A DNA stretch of 64,000 bases from CBDCFV01 sp963664625 (GTDB taxonomy: Bacteria; Chloroflexota; Dehalococcoidia; Lucifugimonadales; UBA3495). Where the stretch lies: the NCBI GenBank assembly GCA_963664625.1, contig OY761541.1, positions 310,001 through 374,000 on the forward strand, read 5' to 3'. The notes under the pieces are model-generated. The model did no database searches and was not told where the DNA came from. It saw only the letters and a list, made by a program, of their open reading frames with translations. The first letter of the stretch is position 1, and the number at the start of each line of letters is the position of its first letter. Positions 34,828-44,351 of this stretch are shown in pieces. Made by a program: the position numbers and the translations under genes.

Positions 34828-35937
34828 CTAGTCCTGGAAAATATCCTCCGGCAGGAAGGCGGACACCGTGACGTTGGGCAGGTCCACGGCGTTGCTGATT
34901 TTCAGGTCCACCGCCACGCTGCAAATCACGTAAGCCTGCTCACGTGACCATCCCCGCTCCTGGAGCAACTCGATCATATTGATCAGGGCGTTCCGGGCAG
35001 CCAGAGTCAGGTCCTCTCCCTCCTGGGTGCCATCCTCGCGGATGGGGAAGCCCATGGTGGCTATGAAGTTACGGGGTGCGGCCCATTCCGGCGGCAGAAA
35101 ATAGTCAGGATGGGCGAACCGGGGCACTGTTATGTTATGCCGCTGGGCCTCTCCCTTCTGCAGGTGAAACTTCACCACCGCTGTGGCGCCCATTTCGATG
35201 GCGGTGATGCAGCACTCCGAGTCGCCTTGGGCGAAGTGACCGTCTCCGGCCGAATACAAACCGCCGGGCACGTTTACGGGAATCAACAGCCTGGACCCTT
35301 TGGTCAACTGCTTGGCGTCCACATTGCCGCAGTTCTCCCGCGGCGGAATGGTCCGCAGACCTTCCCCGGCGATGGTGCCTCCCGCCGGGACGGCGTCCTC
35401 AGGGTCCGGCGGCGCGGCTGTGCCGCCGCGGCGCACCAAGTCCGCCTCCCTCCTGGCCCACGCCTCCATCTGCTCGCGGGAAGGCGCTATGCCGGCCGTC
35501 CCCATGAACGATCCATTAGGAATCCTGACTCCGGGCAGCCCGGAAGACGTGGCCCACCCATCCTCTATGTCCCAGTGGACGGCAAAAGATTCCTGGAACA
35601 GGTCCCGCAGGAATCCCGCTCCCGGCCGGTTGCGGGTCCAGCCATAAGGCTGGGGAATGATGTCCACGTACTCGATTTCAAGCATGTCGCCGGGTTCGGC
35701 GCCCTTTATGTAAACCGGCCCAGTGAGCGGGTGCGAGACTTTCGTATCGAAGCTGTCGAAGTCGGCTACCGTTACGGTGGGCTTCATCTGGCCGTCCGAA
35801 GCGTCCCTCGTCTCCAGCACAACCTCTTCTCCCGGCTCAACCTCAACAATCGGCGGAATATCCGGGTGCCAGCGGTTATGCCCCTTCTCCGGCTCTTCTT
35901 TCAATCGCTTGCTGCGGTCTATCTCAATGCTTTTCAT
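34828..35937 (-). CDS. acetamidase/formamidase family amidohydrolase
   Basis: 369 residues of the FmdA/AmdA family: HNRWHPDIPP near the N-terminus, GPVYIKGAEPGDMLEIEYVD in the first half, then GGLYSAGDGHFAQGDSE and AMEMGATA-type core (here AIEMGATAVV). Expected to release ammonia and formate or a carboxylate from small amides. Start ATG at 35937 has AGGAG about 12 bases upstream. Convergent with the HTH gene, upstream of a TPP enzyme on the same strand. Confidence 0.93.
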   Translation of the reverse strand: MKSIEIDRSKRLKEEPEKGHNRWHPDIPPIVEVEPGEEVVLETRDASDGQMKPTVTVADFDSFDTKVSHPLTGPVYIKGAEPGDMLEIEYVDIIPQPYGWTRNRPGAGFLRDLFQESFAVHWDIEDGWATSSGLPGVRIPNGSFMGTAGIAPSREQMEAWARREADLVRRGGTAAPPDPEDAVPAGGTIAGEGLRTIPPRENCGNVDAKQLTKGSRLLIPVNVPGGLYSAGDGHFAQGDSECCITAIEMGATAVVKFHLQKGEAQRHNITVPRFAHPDYFLPPEWAAPRNFIATMGFPIREDGTQEGEDLTLAARNALINMIELLQERGWSREQAYVICSVAVDLKISNAVDLPNVTVSAFLPEDIFQD

Positions 35938-36001
35938 CGACGGAGGTTACTCCTCACAAAACGTTGGTTGGAATTGGACGGTTGTTCGTTACCAAGCCTG
36001 G

Positions 36002-37687
36002 TCACAAGGACCAGTCGTCGGGGGCTTCCGGCGTGCGCATTGGCCTTATCATCACCTCGACCAGCGCCGCTTGGCCCGACTCGGTAGCGGCTATGGCCCG
36101 TCGGTACGCAGCCTGAAGGTCCGACGGTTGTTCAACTCGTTCCGCGTAGGCGCCCAAGCCTTGGGCCACCATGGTGAAGTTTCCGCCCAGTTCCGCCATG
36201 GTTGGCGGCGCTGCGTTGTTGTTGGCCATGGCCATCAGACCGCCGCCGGTGCCTCCGTTGTTCAACAGCACTGTCAGCGTGGGCAACCCCATACGAACGG
36301 CGGTTTCCACCTCCATGCCAACCATGCCGAAGGAGGCGTCGCCCAGAACGTGGAAGACCAAGTGGTCGGGGCGCCCCAGCTTGGCGCCTACCGCTCCGCC
36401 CATGGACCAGCCCATCGCCGCCATGCCGCCCATGCCGATGTAATTGCGCGGTCTGGTCGCCATCCAGAAGGGCGACAGGTAGCCGCGGCTGCCTCCGGCG
36501 TCGTGGATGGCAATGGTGCGGTCCAAGTCCACTACCTTCATCAGTTCCTGTACCGCGCGGTAGCCGTTGGTGGGAACCGACTCGTCCTCGAAAATGGACT
36601 GCCATTCAGCCATCCACTTGGTCCTGGCCTGCTGGATTTCGGCAACGACCTCTTCCTTTATTCCGCCTCGTCCCGGACCCAGCCGGTCGCGCACCGCATC
36701 GAGCAAGCTCCGCAATCCCAGCTTGGCGTCGGCCTGTATCGGTACGTCAGCTTGATAAATTTTGTTCAGGTCGCCGGGATCGGCGTTGATGTGAATCAGC
36801 TTTACGCCTTCGGGAATGGGACGGCCGTCAGTGCCGTTGGGCATCCTGAAAGAGTTACCGACAGCCAGCACGGCGTCAGCCTTGCGGTTTATGTGAAGCG
36901 CCTGACCGGACGCATACTTGCTCCGCGGGTAAACTCCCCCGCCCAATGACAGCGGATGGTCCTCCGGGAATACGCCCTTGCCCACCAGCGTGGTGGCAAC
37001 GGGCATGGACAACAACTCGGCCAACTCCTTGGCCTCGTCCCATGCCTCGGCCGAGAGCACTCCCCCGCCCAGATTCAATATGGGATAGCTGGCGTTCACC
37101 AGGATGTCCGCAGCTTTCTCGATGTCCCTGGGGTCTGCGGCGGCCTTGCTGCCGGGTCCAACCGGCTCGTAGTTCAGCACATGGTCTGGCGCTTCGGAGG
37201 ACAGGACGTCCAACGGCATCTCCAGCACTACGGGCCCCGGCGAACCGGACCTCAGGTTGGTAAACGCCCGGCGCATTATTGCCGGAATATCCTCGATCCG
37301 GCTCATGGTGCCCTTCCACTTGACGAAGCTGTCGTAAATGCTGGACGGCACCTCTTGCTGGATCTCCCTGCCCATGTTGCCCAACGGGTGTTGTCCCATC
37401 AACAGCAGGACGGGGATGTTGTCGGCGAATGCACCGGCAATGCCGGTCAAAGTGTTGGTTGCGCCGGGACCCGTGCCCGTCAGGGCCACGCCCACTTTGC
37501 CGGTGGCACGTGCGTAACCGTCGGCGATTTCAACGCCGAGACGCTCATGCCGGGCTGAGAACACTGTAATTGTTTCGGAAGCCCTCAGGGCGGGCCACAG
37601 GGGCGCCTCCCCGCCGCCAGCGAAACCGGAAATATACTCGACTCCTTCTTTTTCCAGCGCATGAATAACTGCGTCGCCACCACGCAT
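36002..37687 (-). CDS. thiamine-pyrophosphate enzyme, acetolactate-synthase-like (copy 1)
   Basis: 561 residues with the three TPP-enzyme domains. The activating Glu lies in SARHERLG near residue 45. The central domain and the C-terminal cofactor site GDASFGMVGMEVETA...NNGG (GDAS rather than GDG, Asp retained) follow. Family includes acetolactate synthase, oxalyl-CoA decarboxylase and benzaldehyde lyase. No ilvN regulatory subunit is adjacent. AGGAGG precedes the ATG by seven bases. Divergent from copy 2. Confidence 0.87.
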   Translation of the reverse strand: MRGGDAVIHALEKEGVEYISGFAGGGEAPLWPALRASETITVFSARHERLGVEIADGYARATGKVGVALTGTGPGATNTLTGIAGAFADNIPVLLLMGQHPLGNMGREIQQEVPSSIYDSFVKWKGTMSRIEDIPAIMRRAFTNLRSGSPGPVVLEMPLDVLSSEAPDHVLNYEPVGPGSKAAADPRDIEKAADILVNASYPILNLGGGVLSAEAWDEAKELAELLSMPVATTLVGKGVFPEDHPLSLGGGVYPRSKYASGQALHINRKADAVLAVGNSFRMPNGTDGRPIPEGVKLIHINADPGDLNKIYQADVPIQADAKLGLRSLLDAVRDRLGPGRGGIKEEVVAEIQQARTKWMAEWQSIFEDESVPTNGYRAVQELMKVVDLDRTIAIHDAGGSRGYLSPFWMATRPRNYIGMGGMAAMGWSMGGAVGAKLGRPDHLVFHVLGDASFGMVGMEVETAVRMGLPTLTVLLNNGGTGGGLMAMANNNAAPPTMAELGGNFTMVAQGLGAYAERVEQPSDLQAAYRRAIAATESGQAALVEVMIRPMRTPEAPDDWSL

Positions 37688-37991
37688 TATGTCACCTCCT
37701 GACGGTCGTTAGGCTTCGGTTATCAGGTCGCGGGTCTCAGGCAATGAGGTGGGGTCTTGAAGCACGAAAGCCGGTCACAACCCGCCTGCGGCTTTGTCTT
37801 TCGGATGCTGGGATAATACGCCCGCGCCTGAAGCGGGTCAAGGACGCCGCATGGGCCAGAGGCGCCTGTTCAGTCGTTATGTCAACAACTACCGTGACAT
37901 GGTAAACCTTGACCCGTCAAATAGCCCAGAGTATTATCGCCACCTGAGACACCCGCTCAATGGGTTACCTCTTTTTGTTGAAGGAGGCGTC
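37688..37991. other. intergenic region between divergent TPP enzyme genes
   Basis: 304 bases without a coding signal. It must hold both divergent promoters. The ribosome sites of both genes are visible at its ends; I see no clear consensus promoter, operator or riboswitch. Confidence 0.5.
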
Positions 37992-39710
37992 ATGCCCACA
38001 GCCGACGAATTGATCGTGCAGGCATTGGAAGAAGCCGGCGTAGAGTACGTGTTTGGAATTCCCGGCGGCGGCACCGGCCAGATTTTCAACCTGCTCTACG
38101 ACAAGCAGGACCGCATCAAAACGGTGCTGGTGCGCCACGAGCAGGTAGCGGCTATCATGGCCGACGCCTACGGCAGGGCCACCGGAAAGCCGGCGGCCAT
38201 CATGGGACAAGGGCTGTTCATGGGCTCCAACGCGTCCTTTGGCATCATGGAGGCCATGCTGAGCAGTTCGCCCATGCTGGTGTTAACCGACACTTCTGAC
38301 GGGGGCGTCGCTTTTCACGCCGCCAACCAATCGGGAGCGGGTGAGTACGGCAGCATTGACCTGCCCACAATATTCAAGTCCATGACCAAATACACCACCC
38401 TGGCCACCAGTCCTAAAGAGGCGGTGCTGGGCACCCAACTGGCAATCAAGCACGCCACCAGCGGCAGGCCCGGCCCGGCAGCCGTAGTAATGCGGTCGGC
38501 GGCCATAGCCGGAGACGTGGACGTGGAGTCTCCGCCCTTTGTGCACCCCACCGCTGGCTACCTGAACACCGCAAAACCACAGAGCGCTCCACAAGACATT
38601 CAACGGGCTGTGGCACTCTTGTCTCAGTCTCAGCGCCCAGTAATGGTGGCTGGAAATGGCGTACACCTCTCCAAGTCTCACGACCAACTGCGGGAACTGG
38701 CCGAGATTTGGAATATGCCGGTAGCCACCAGCTATAAAGGAAAGAGCGCCATCGAAGAGACACACCCCTTGGCGCTTGGCATGGTGGGAGTCTACGGACA
38801 GGATACCGCCAACCGTGTAGTCGGCGACGCTGACACTGTGCTGGTCGTCGGCGCGAAGCTAACTCCTCAAGACACAGTCCGGGAGCGGCCCAACGTATTC
38901 GACCCCCGCAGGCAGAAAATAATCCAGATAGACATCGAGGACCGCAACGCCGGATGGACGTTCCCTCTCGAACTGGGCCTCATCGGCGATGCCGGGAGTA
39001 TCCTGTCCCAATTGGTGGAAGCGTCCCGTCAACCCGCGTCAAACTCGGCATCCGCCAGGGATAGATGGGCGCAGGACCTGCCCCAGCGGAAGGCCGACCT
39101 TGCTTTCTATACGGACCCGGAGATGCAACGTGACAGTTCCCCTGTCACGCCCCAGCGGCTGGTGAGGGTACTCGAGGAAACCCTGCCCAAAGACACCATC
39201 TTCTCCCTGGACGCTGGAAACAACCGCACCTGGATGGCCCATTTCTACCAAGCCCGACAGGCCAACACCTTTTTCTGTCCCGGCGGCACCGCCGGCATGG
39301 GGTGGGGCCTCCCGGCGGCGGTGGCGCTCAAACTGGTCTATCCCGCCCAACCGGTGGTCTGCGTCACCGGCGACGGCGGCTACATGATGACCGTCAACGC
39401 CCTGTCGACTGCGGTCCAATACGACCTGCCGATTATATGCGTGGTCTTCAACGACGGAGCCTTGGGCATGGTTAGACACCACCAGCCTCAGGGCCGCTAC
39501 ATCGCCTCCGAGTTCGCCATCACGGACAACTCCGCCGTGGCCCGCGGGTTCGGCGCTTTCGGCGCCCAGGTCGGCGACTCTCGAGACCTTCCCGACGCCA
39601 TCCGGCAAGCTCAGGACTCAGGACTCCCGGCGGTGATCGACGTTCTCATAGACCGGGGCCCCAGCCCCGACGACTGGCGGGCCGACGCGCGCCGGGCGGG
39701 GGAAACATAG
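37992..39710 (+). CDS. thiamine-pyrophosphate enzyme, acetolactate-synthase-like (copy 2)
   Basis: 572 residues. TPP domains: LVRHEQVAAIMADAYGRATG with the activating Glu, the central domain, and the TPP motif GDGGYMMTVNALST with the ND of FNDGALG. It is divergent from copy 1 and heads a forward series (Uma2, SDR, acyl-CoA synthetase). The ATG at 37992 has AAGGAGG upstream; the longer frame upstream is not conserved. Product unknown; a decarboxylase or lyase is as likely as acetolactate synthase. Confidence 0.86.
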   Translation: MPTADELIVQALEEAGVEYVFGIPGGGTGQIFNLLYDKQDRIKTVLVRHEQVAAIMADAYGRATGKPAAIMGQGLFMGSNASFGIMEAMLSSSPMLVLTDTSDGGVAFHAANQSGAGEYGSIDLPTIFKSMTKYTTLATSPKEAVLGTQLAIKHATSGRPGPAAVVMRSAAIAGDVDVESPPFVHPTAGYLNTAKPQSAPQDIQRAVALLSQSQRPVMVAGNGVHLSKSHDQLRELAEIWNMPVATSYKGKSAIEETHPLALGMVGVYGQDTANRVVGDADTVLVVGAKLTPQDTVRERPNVFDPRRQKIIQIDIEDRNAGWTFPLELGLIGDAGSILSQLVEASRQPASNSASARDRWAQDLPQRKADLAFYTDPEMQRDSSPVTPQRLVRVLEETLPKDTIFSLDAGNNRTWMAHFYQARQANTFFCPGGTAGMGWGLPAAVALKLVYPAQPVVCVTGDGGYMMTVNALSTAVQYDLPIICVVFNDGALGMVRHHQPQGRYIASEFAITDNSAVARGFGAFGAQVGDSRDLPDAIRQAQDSGLPAVIDVLIDRGPSPDDWRADARRAGET

Positions 39711-39736
39711 GGGAAGGATGTGGGAGGAGAAAGGTA

Positions 39737-40294
39737 ATGACGCTCCAAACAAGGAAGCTGACTTACGAGGAATACTTGGAAATGACGCCGGTGATGGGCC
39801 GCTGCGACATCGTCGACGGGGAGTTGATTGTGTCCTCCAGTCCAAACCGCGAACATCAAACTATCCTACGGCAGTTATTTCGAGAGATTGACCCGTTTGT
39901 TATCCAGCACGGACTGGGAGAACTCTGGTTTGCCCCTCTCGACATAATCGTAAACCAAGAACCTCTGCGGGTTCGGCAGCCGGACCTGCTGTTCGTCAGC
40001 AACAAGAACATAGACATACTTGGGCACGTTATACATGGTGGCCCCGACCTGGTTGTGGAGATACTTTCCCCCAGCAACAGCCGGGGGGATATTGAAAGCA
40101 AGTTGGCCGACTATGCAGGTCTGGGCGTTCTGGAATGCTGGCTCGTGTCGCCACAAGCGCAGACGGTGGAGGTACTGGTCCTGGAGCAGGGGGATTGGAA
40201 ACGTTTGCACCTCTTTGGCTTGGGTGACGAGATCCAGTCTATAGTGCTCGCCGGGTTGGTGCTGCCGGTGGCCAAGATTTTTGGACAAACATAG
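39737..40294 (+). CDS. Uma2 family (DUF820) protein, paralogue of the one at 18319
   Basis: 185 residues. Same core as the first: VVEILSPSNSRGDIESKLADYAGLGVLECWL (in two adjacent blocks) and RCDIVDGELIV. The candidate acidic and Lys residues are retained. GGAGGAGAAAGG precedes the ATG. It sits between a TPP enzyme and an SDR without clear functional link. Confidence 0.85.
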   Translation: MTLQTRKLTYEEYLEMTPVMGRCDIVDGELIVSSSPNREHQTILRQLFREIDPFVIQHGLGELWFAPLDIIVNQEPLRVRQPDLLFVSNKNIDILGHVIHGGPDLVVEILSPSNSRGDIESKLADYAGLGVLECWLVSPQAQTVEVLVLEQGDWKRLHLFGLGDEIQSIVLAGLVLPVAKIFGQT

Positions 40295-40318
40295 AGAGCA
40301 GGAAATAGGTAGTCAATT

Positions 40319-41086
40319 ATGCCAGGTACGTTACAGGACAAGATAGCCTTGGTTACCGGCGCCGGGTCGGGGATTGGCCGGGCCAGTTCCTTAGCTTTGG
40401 CGCGGGAAGGGGCTAAAGTGGTTGTTTCCGACGTCAACGCGGAGGGCGCGGAAGCCACGCTGAGCACGATCAAGGACCAGGGCGGCGACGGCATTTTCAT
40501 TCACGCCGACGTGTCCAAGTCCGCCGACGTGGAGGCTCTGGTTGCCGGGGTCGTCTCTGCCTACGGGCGGTTGGACTGCGCATATAACAACGCGGGGATA
40601 GAGGGGTACGTAGGAGGACGGCTCCACGAGTACCCGGAAGACGTTTGGGACCGCCTGATCGACATCAACTTGAAGGGCGTCTGGCTCTGCATGAAGCACG
40701 AGATTCCCCAGATGCTCAGCCAGGGCGGCGGCGCCATCGTGAATACGGCGTCGGTGGCCGGCTTGGTCGGGTCTCAAAGGTTATCGGCTTACATAGCCAG
40801 CAAGCACGGCGTCGTAGGACTGACCAAGGCCGCCGCGCTGGAATACGCCCGTGACGGCATCAGGGTGAACGCCGTTTGTCCCGGAATCATTGAAACCCCG
40901 ATGATACGACGCCTCATCGCCGGGCGGGATGACGACTTCGCCGCAAATATTCCTACGCGCCAGCCCATAGGAAGGCTGGGCACACCGGAAGAGATTGCCG
41001 AGTCCGTCGCTTGGCTTTGTTCCGATGCCGCCTCCCTGGTCACCGGACTGGCAATGGCGGTCGATGGCGGGATCACCGCCCAGTAG
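40319..41086 (+). CDS. short-chain dehydrogenase/reductase
   Basis: 255 residues of a classical SDR. The cofactor motif is TGAGSGIG (13-20), then NNAG (about 90-93), and the catalytic Ser145, Tyr158 and Lys162 (YIASK). It ends SDAASLVTGLAMAVDGGITAQ, typical of FabG-like enzymes. Probably acts on an alcohol/ketone in the same catabolic context. The start is an ATG with a weak AGGAAA site. Confidence 0.92.
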   Translation: MPGTLQDKIALVTGAGSGIGRASSLALAREGAKVVVSDVNAEGAEATLSTIKDQGGDGIFIHADVSKSADVEALVAGVVSAYGRLDCAYNNAGIEGYVGGRLHEYPEDVWDRLIDINLKGVWLCMKHEIPQMLSQGGGAIVNTASVAGLVGSQRLSAYIASKHGVVGLTKAAALEYARDGIRVNAVCPGIIETPMIRRLIAGRDDDFAANIPTRQPIGRLGTPEEIAESVAWLCSDAASLVTGLAMAVDGGITAQ

Positions 41087-41152
41087 CTTCCTATGTTTCC
41101 CTCGGACCTCATATCCAATGGTTAGCCAAGAAAACGCGAAGGGCCGGATGTT

Positions 41153-43294
41153 ATGAGAACCTGGACCGACAGCCAGCTTGCGTCCATCGACAAAATACTC
41201 AACCCGCGGTCCATTGCCATCGTGGGAGCAACGCCCAGGATGCAGTACGGCGGGCGTATGCTGGCCGCGGCCCTGAACGCCAAGGACCGGATCGATGTGT
41301 ATCCGGTGAATCCGCGCTACGACGAGGTCCAGGGCGTCCGGTGCTATCCCACCGTGACCGACCTGCCGGCCGCTCCAGACTTGGTGGGGATAGTAGTGCC
41401 CTACAGCCGCGTGTTGGATGTGCTCAAGGAGAGCCATCAGAAGGGCGCCCGCGCCGCCATAGTTATCTCCGCCGGGTTCGCCGAGCGCGGTGTTGCCGAG
41501 CGCAGCCACTTGCAGGAAGAACTGGGGGCCTTTGCCCGCGAGTCGGGGCTGCGAGTATGCGGCCCCAACTGCCTTGGCGTGGCCAACCTGAAGCATGACA
41601 TCTGGGCAAGTTCGTCGTCCCGCGGGGCGGCGGGGTTGAGCGGCCCCATCGGGCTGGTATGCCAGAGCGGCGCGTCGGCCTTCGGCCCCTTCCTGGTCCG
41701 GGCTGTGGACAATGGTGTGGGCTTCAGCTATGTCGCCTCCACCGGCAACGAAGCCGACCTGGACTTCACCGACTTCGCCCGTTACCTCTTGGACGACGAT
41801 GACACTAAAGTGATCGCCGGGTTCGTGGAAGGGTTCAAGGACGGGCGCAAGTTCGTCGAGTTGGCCAAGCTGGCCGCGGAGCGGGGTAAGCCCATCGTCC
41901 TCATAAAAATAGGCCGCTCCAACTTGGGGTCCCAGGCTGCTCGCTCCCACACCGCCGCTCTCACCGGGGAAGACGCGCTGTACGACACCCTGGCCGCCCA
42001 GTACGGTGTGATCCGGGTTCAGGACTACGACGAGCTCCTGGAAGTCTCCCAACTCCTCGCCCAAATGCCCAAGCCGGTCAAACCTGGTATAGCCGTGGTG
42101 TCCCACTCGGGCGGCATCAGCTCTCTCACCGCCGACATGTGTGGGCAGGCCGGGCTGGACTTGCCGCCTCTCAGCCAGCAAGCCAGGGACGGTATCAACG
42201 GCGTGTTGAAAGGGTTCGGGTGGGCAGCAAACCCGTCGGATGTGACCGGGTTCGCCAACAGCGACTCCTTCCCGGAAATCATGGAGCACATGGCCAACGA
42301 GCCGGATGTCGGGACGCTGGTGGTAGCCAGCGCCGGGTCAGACTCCCAAGCGGAGCAGGTCATCGCTCAACGGGACCGTAGCGATAAGGGATTGGCGTTC
42401 CTTTGGACCGGCAGCCGGAACGCCACCGATGGGTTGGACAAGCTGAAGGCTGCCCACATTCCCACCTTCTATGTGCCCAACCGCTTGGCTAGTGCCCTGA
42501 GCAGTTACCTTTCGTACCATGCTTGGCGCGACCGCCGCTTGGCAGCAGGGTTCCCCGCCGTCACAACCATAACCCCAGCGCAGCAAGCGGCCCTGAGCGG
42601 GGCCAAGCAAACCGGGCGTTTCACTCTGTCGGAACATGAAAGCAAGCAACTCGTGGCTGCTTGGGGCGTCGAAGTCACTAAAGAGGCTCTGGCGTCCTCC
42701 GCCGATGAGGCCGTTGCCGCCGCCAATGAAATCGGTTACCCGGTAGCACTGAAAATCGACTCGCCCGACCTGCTGCACAAGACCGAGGCGGGCGCAGTGA
42801 AGCTGAGTATCAACAGCGACGACGGCGTAAGGGCTGCTTATGACTCTCTTATGTCAACCGCACGGGGACTTCCGTGCGGAATGGAGAGCGATGCAGCGGT
42901 CATTAACGGCGTGCTTGTTCAGGAAATGGTGGCAGGAGCGATCGAAGTGATCGTTGGGGTATCCTACGACGCCCAACTGGGGCCGGTGCTGCTGTTCGGT
43001 ACCGGCGGAATCATGGTGGAGGTCTACCGGGACGTTGCTTTCCGGCTGTGTCCTGTAGACGTAATAGAAGCCAGGGAGATGATTGATGAGGTGAAGGGGT
43101 CACGGTTACTCAAAGGGTTCAGAGGAAGTCCACCAACAGATGTGGACGCTCTGGCTCGTACGTTGGCCCAAGTTTCCCAATTGGCGGTCAACCTGGAAGG
43201 GACGTTGGGGGAACTGGACATCAACCCCTTGATGGTCCTACCTGAAGGACAGGGAGTGAAAGCCGCGGACGCGTTAGTGGTGTTCAAAGATTAG
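41153..43294 (+). CDS. ADP-forming acetate/acyl-CoA synthetase (fused alpha and beta)
   Basis: 713 residues. N-terminal CoA-binding domain (IVGATPRMQYGG), CoA-ligase domain with CQSGASAFG, the phospho-His266 in AARSHTAALTGED, and the C-terminal ATP-grasp domain (ESKQLVAAWGV ... ALKIDSPDLLHKTEAG ... GIMVEVYRDVAFRLCP). Converts acyl-CoA plus ADP to acid plus ATP or the reverse, and could close the thiolase, aldolase and decarboxylase routes around it. Confidence 0.94.
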   Translation: MRTWTDSQLASIDKILNPRSIAIVGATPRMQYGGRMLAAALNAKDRIDVYPVNPRYDEVQGVRCYPTVTDLPAAPDLVGIVVPYSRVLDVLKESHQKGARAAIVISAGFAERGVAERSHLQEELGAFARESGLRVCGPNCLGVANLKHDIWASSSSRGAAGLSGPIGLVCQSGASAFGPFLVRAVDNGVGFSYVASTGNEADLDFTDFARYLLDDDDTKVIAGFVEGFKDGRKFVELAKLAAERGKPIVLIKIGRSNLGSQAARSHTAALTGEDALYDTLAAQYGVIRVQDYDELLEVSQLLAQMPKPVKPGIAVVSHSGGISSLTADMCGQAGLDLPPLSQQARDGINGVLKGFGWAANPSDVTGFANSDSFPEIMEHMANEPDVGTLVVASAGSDSQAEQVIAQRDRSDKGLAFLWTGSRNATDGLDKLKAAHIPTFYVPNRLASALSSYLSYHAWRDRRLAAGFPAVTTITPAQQAALSGAKQTGRFTLSEHESKQLVAAWGVEVTKEALASSADEAVAAANEIGYPVALKIDSPDLLHKTEAGAVKLSINSDDGVRAAYDSLMSTARGLPCGMESDAAVINGVLVQEMVAGAIEVIVGVSYDAQLGPVLLFGTGGIMVEVYRDVAFRLCPVDVIEAREMIDEVKGSRLLKGFRGSPPTDVDALARTLAQVSQLAVNLEGTLGELDINPLMVLPEGQGVKAADALVVFKD

Positions 43295-43558
43295 GGCCAG
43301 GCGATAGGTAAATCACACTCCTTAAGTAGTTGGCTTTTGGGATATGGTTCTCTAAAGTTTAAGAGGCCCGCTCCGTTTTGATAGGCTTGCTGGGCACGTG
43401 CCGTCAAGGGCGCATTGATTGCCGTATTCGCCGATTGAAACCATAGTGTGACGATGGCAAGGACGTCGCTCGTGCGGACCGCGCTGAGGGCTGAAGGCTC
43501 AGAGCCACGGTGGACTGGATAACGAAAGCTGTGGTTGCTGTCGGTCTTGTTGCATTGG

Positions 43559-43795
43559 CTATCCGGTCTGGAGGACTTGGACTACCTTGCCGATACGGTC
43601 TATCTCCTGGGACAGCGCCTGGTGGTTTGAACGCATTGATAGGTTGGTCTGCTCTACCATTGACGTGAGCTGAGTCTGCATCTTCCCTTGGCTTACGATC
43701 AGGGTTTCCAGGTTTTGGTTGATGCGGTCGAGCTTCTCGGGGATAGAGCCCCCGGCTGACGCTTCAACAGTTTTCTTTTCGTGCTGTGGGGTCAT
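43559..43795 (-). CDS. small coiled-coil protein
   Basis: 78 residues with a heptad-like helix (KLDRINQNLETLIVSQGKMQ onward) over most of its length, no signal or membrane segment. AGGAGA is upstream of the ATG. No known family; it could be a small structural or DNA-bound protein. Alone between the CoA synthetase and PPOX genes. Confidence 0.6.
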   Translation of the reverse strand: MTPQHEKKTVEASAGGSIPEKLDRINQNLETLIVSQGKMQTQLTSMVEQTNLSMRSNHQALSQEIDRIGKVVQVLQTG

Positions 43796-43883
43796 ATTGC
43801 ATTCTCCTGAAAGGAGCGGGCCGATACCATCATACCGGGACTGGAACGTTTATTCCCAGCGTTATGTGAACGGGATTGATCGA

Positions 43884-44309
43884 TTATTCTGCATCCCTCT
43901 GTTGCAGGACCTCTCCGGACAATTCCGTGATCTTGTCTATCTTGATAAGCACGGCGACGCCCAGACGTTCCGGGTCCCTGTCCAGCTCGGCTTGGACGCA
44001 ACGGTCCATAACCTCCTGCCGAACGGGGCCTTCTTCATGGACTGTTGCCTTGCCGTGGAACCGCCAGCGTACCCGGTCGGCAGCGTGGGCGTAGTAGACG
44101 ACGACCTGCGGGTTCTCGGCCACGTTGTCCAAGGCCGACCTCTTGGCCCGCTCCCAATAAGCCAGCGTTTCCCGGTCGAAGGCCATCACGCTCCCCTTGG
44201 GGCTTATCTGGGGATCGCCGTCCTTCGAGGCTGTCCCTACCAAGCAGGAGTATCCGTCGGCCAAAGCGCTGTCCAACCGGGATACCATCTCATCGGTCAA
44301 ATGGATCAT
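43884..44309 (-). CDS. pyridoxamine 5'-phosphate oxidase-family protein
   Basis: 141 residues with the PPOX split-barrel: SCLVGTASKDGDPQISPKGSVMAF and RSALDNVAENPQVVVYYAH. Such proteins bind FMN or F420 and act as small reductases. The ATG at 44309 has GAGGAG at about ten bases; an earlier TTG is too close to that site. Confidence 0.85.
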   Translation of the reverse strand: MIHLTDEMVSRLDSALADGYSCLVGTASKDGDPQISPKGSVMAFDRETLAYWERAKRSALDNVAENPQVVVYYAHAADRVRWRFHGKATVHEEGPVRQEVMDRCVQAELDRDPERLGVAVLIKIDKITELSGEVLQQRDAE

Positions 44310-44351
44310 CGTAGACAATCTCCTCGAGAAACCTGGACAATAGCCGGCGGC

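Noticed and set aside
36002..37687. Assignment as acetolactate synthase IlvB
   Set aside because: No ilvN or ilvC in the neighbourhood and altered TPP motif; only the TPP family was kept.
40781..42289. 502-residue reverse open frame
   Set aside because: Antisense to the SDR and acyl-CoA synthetase genes, with no motifs of its own.
43295..43558. Possible gene between the CoA synthetase and coiled-coil genes
   Set aside because: No frame above background and no ribosome site; treated as plain intergenic sequence.
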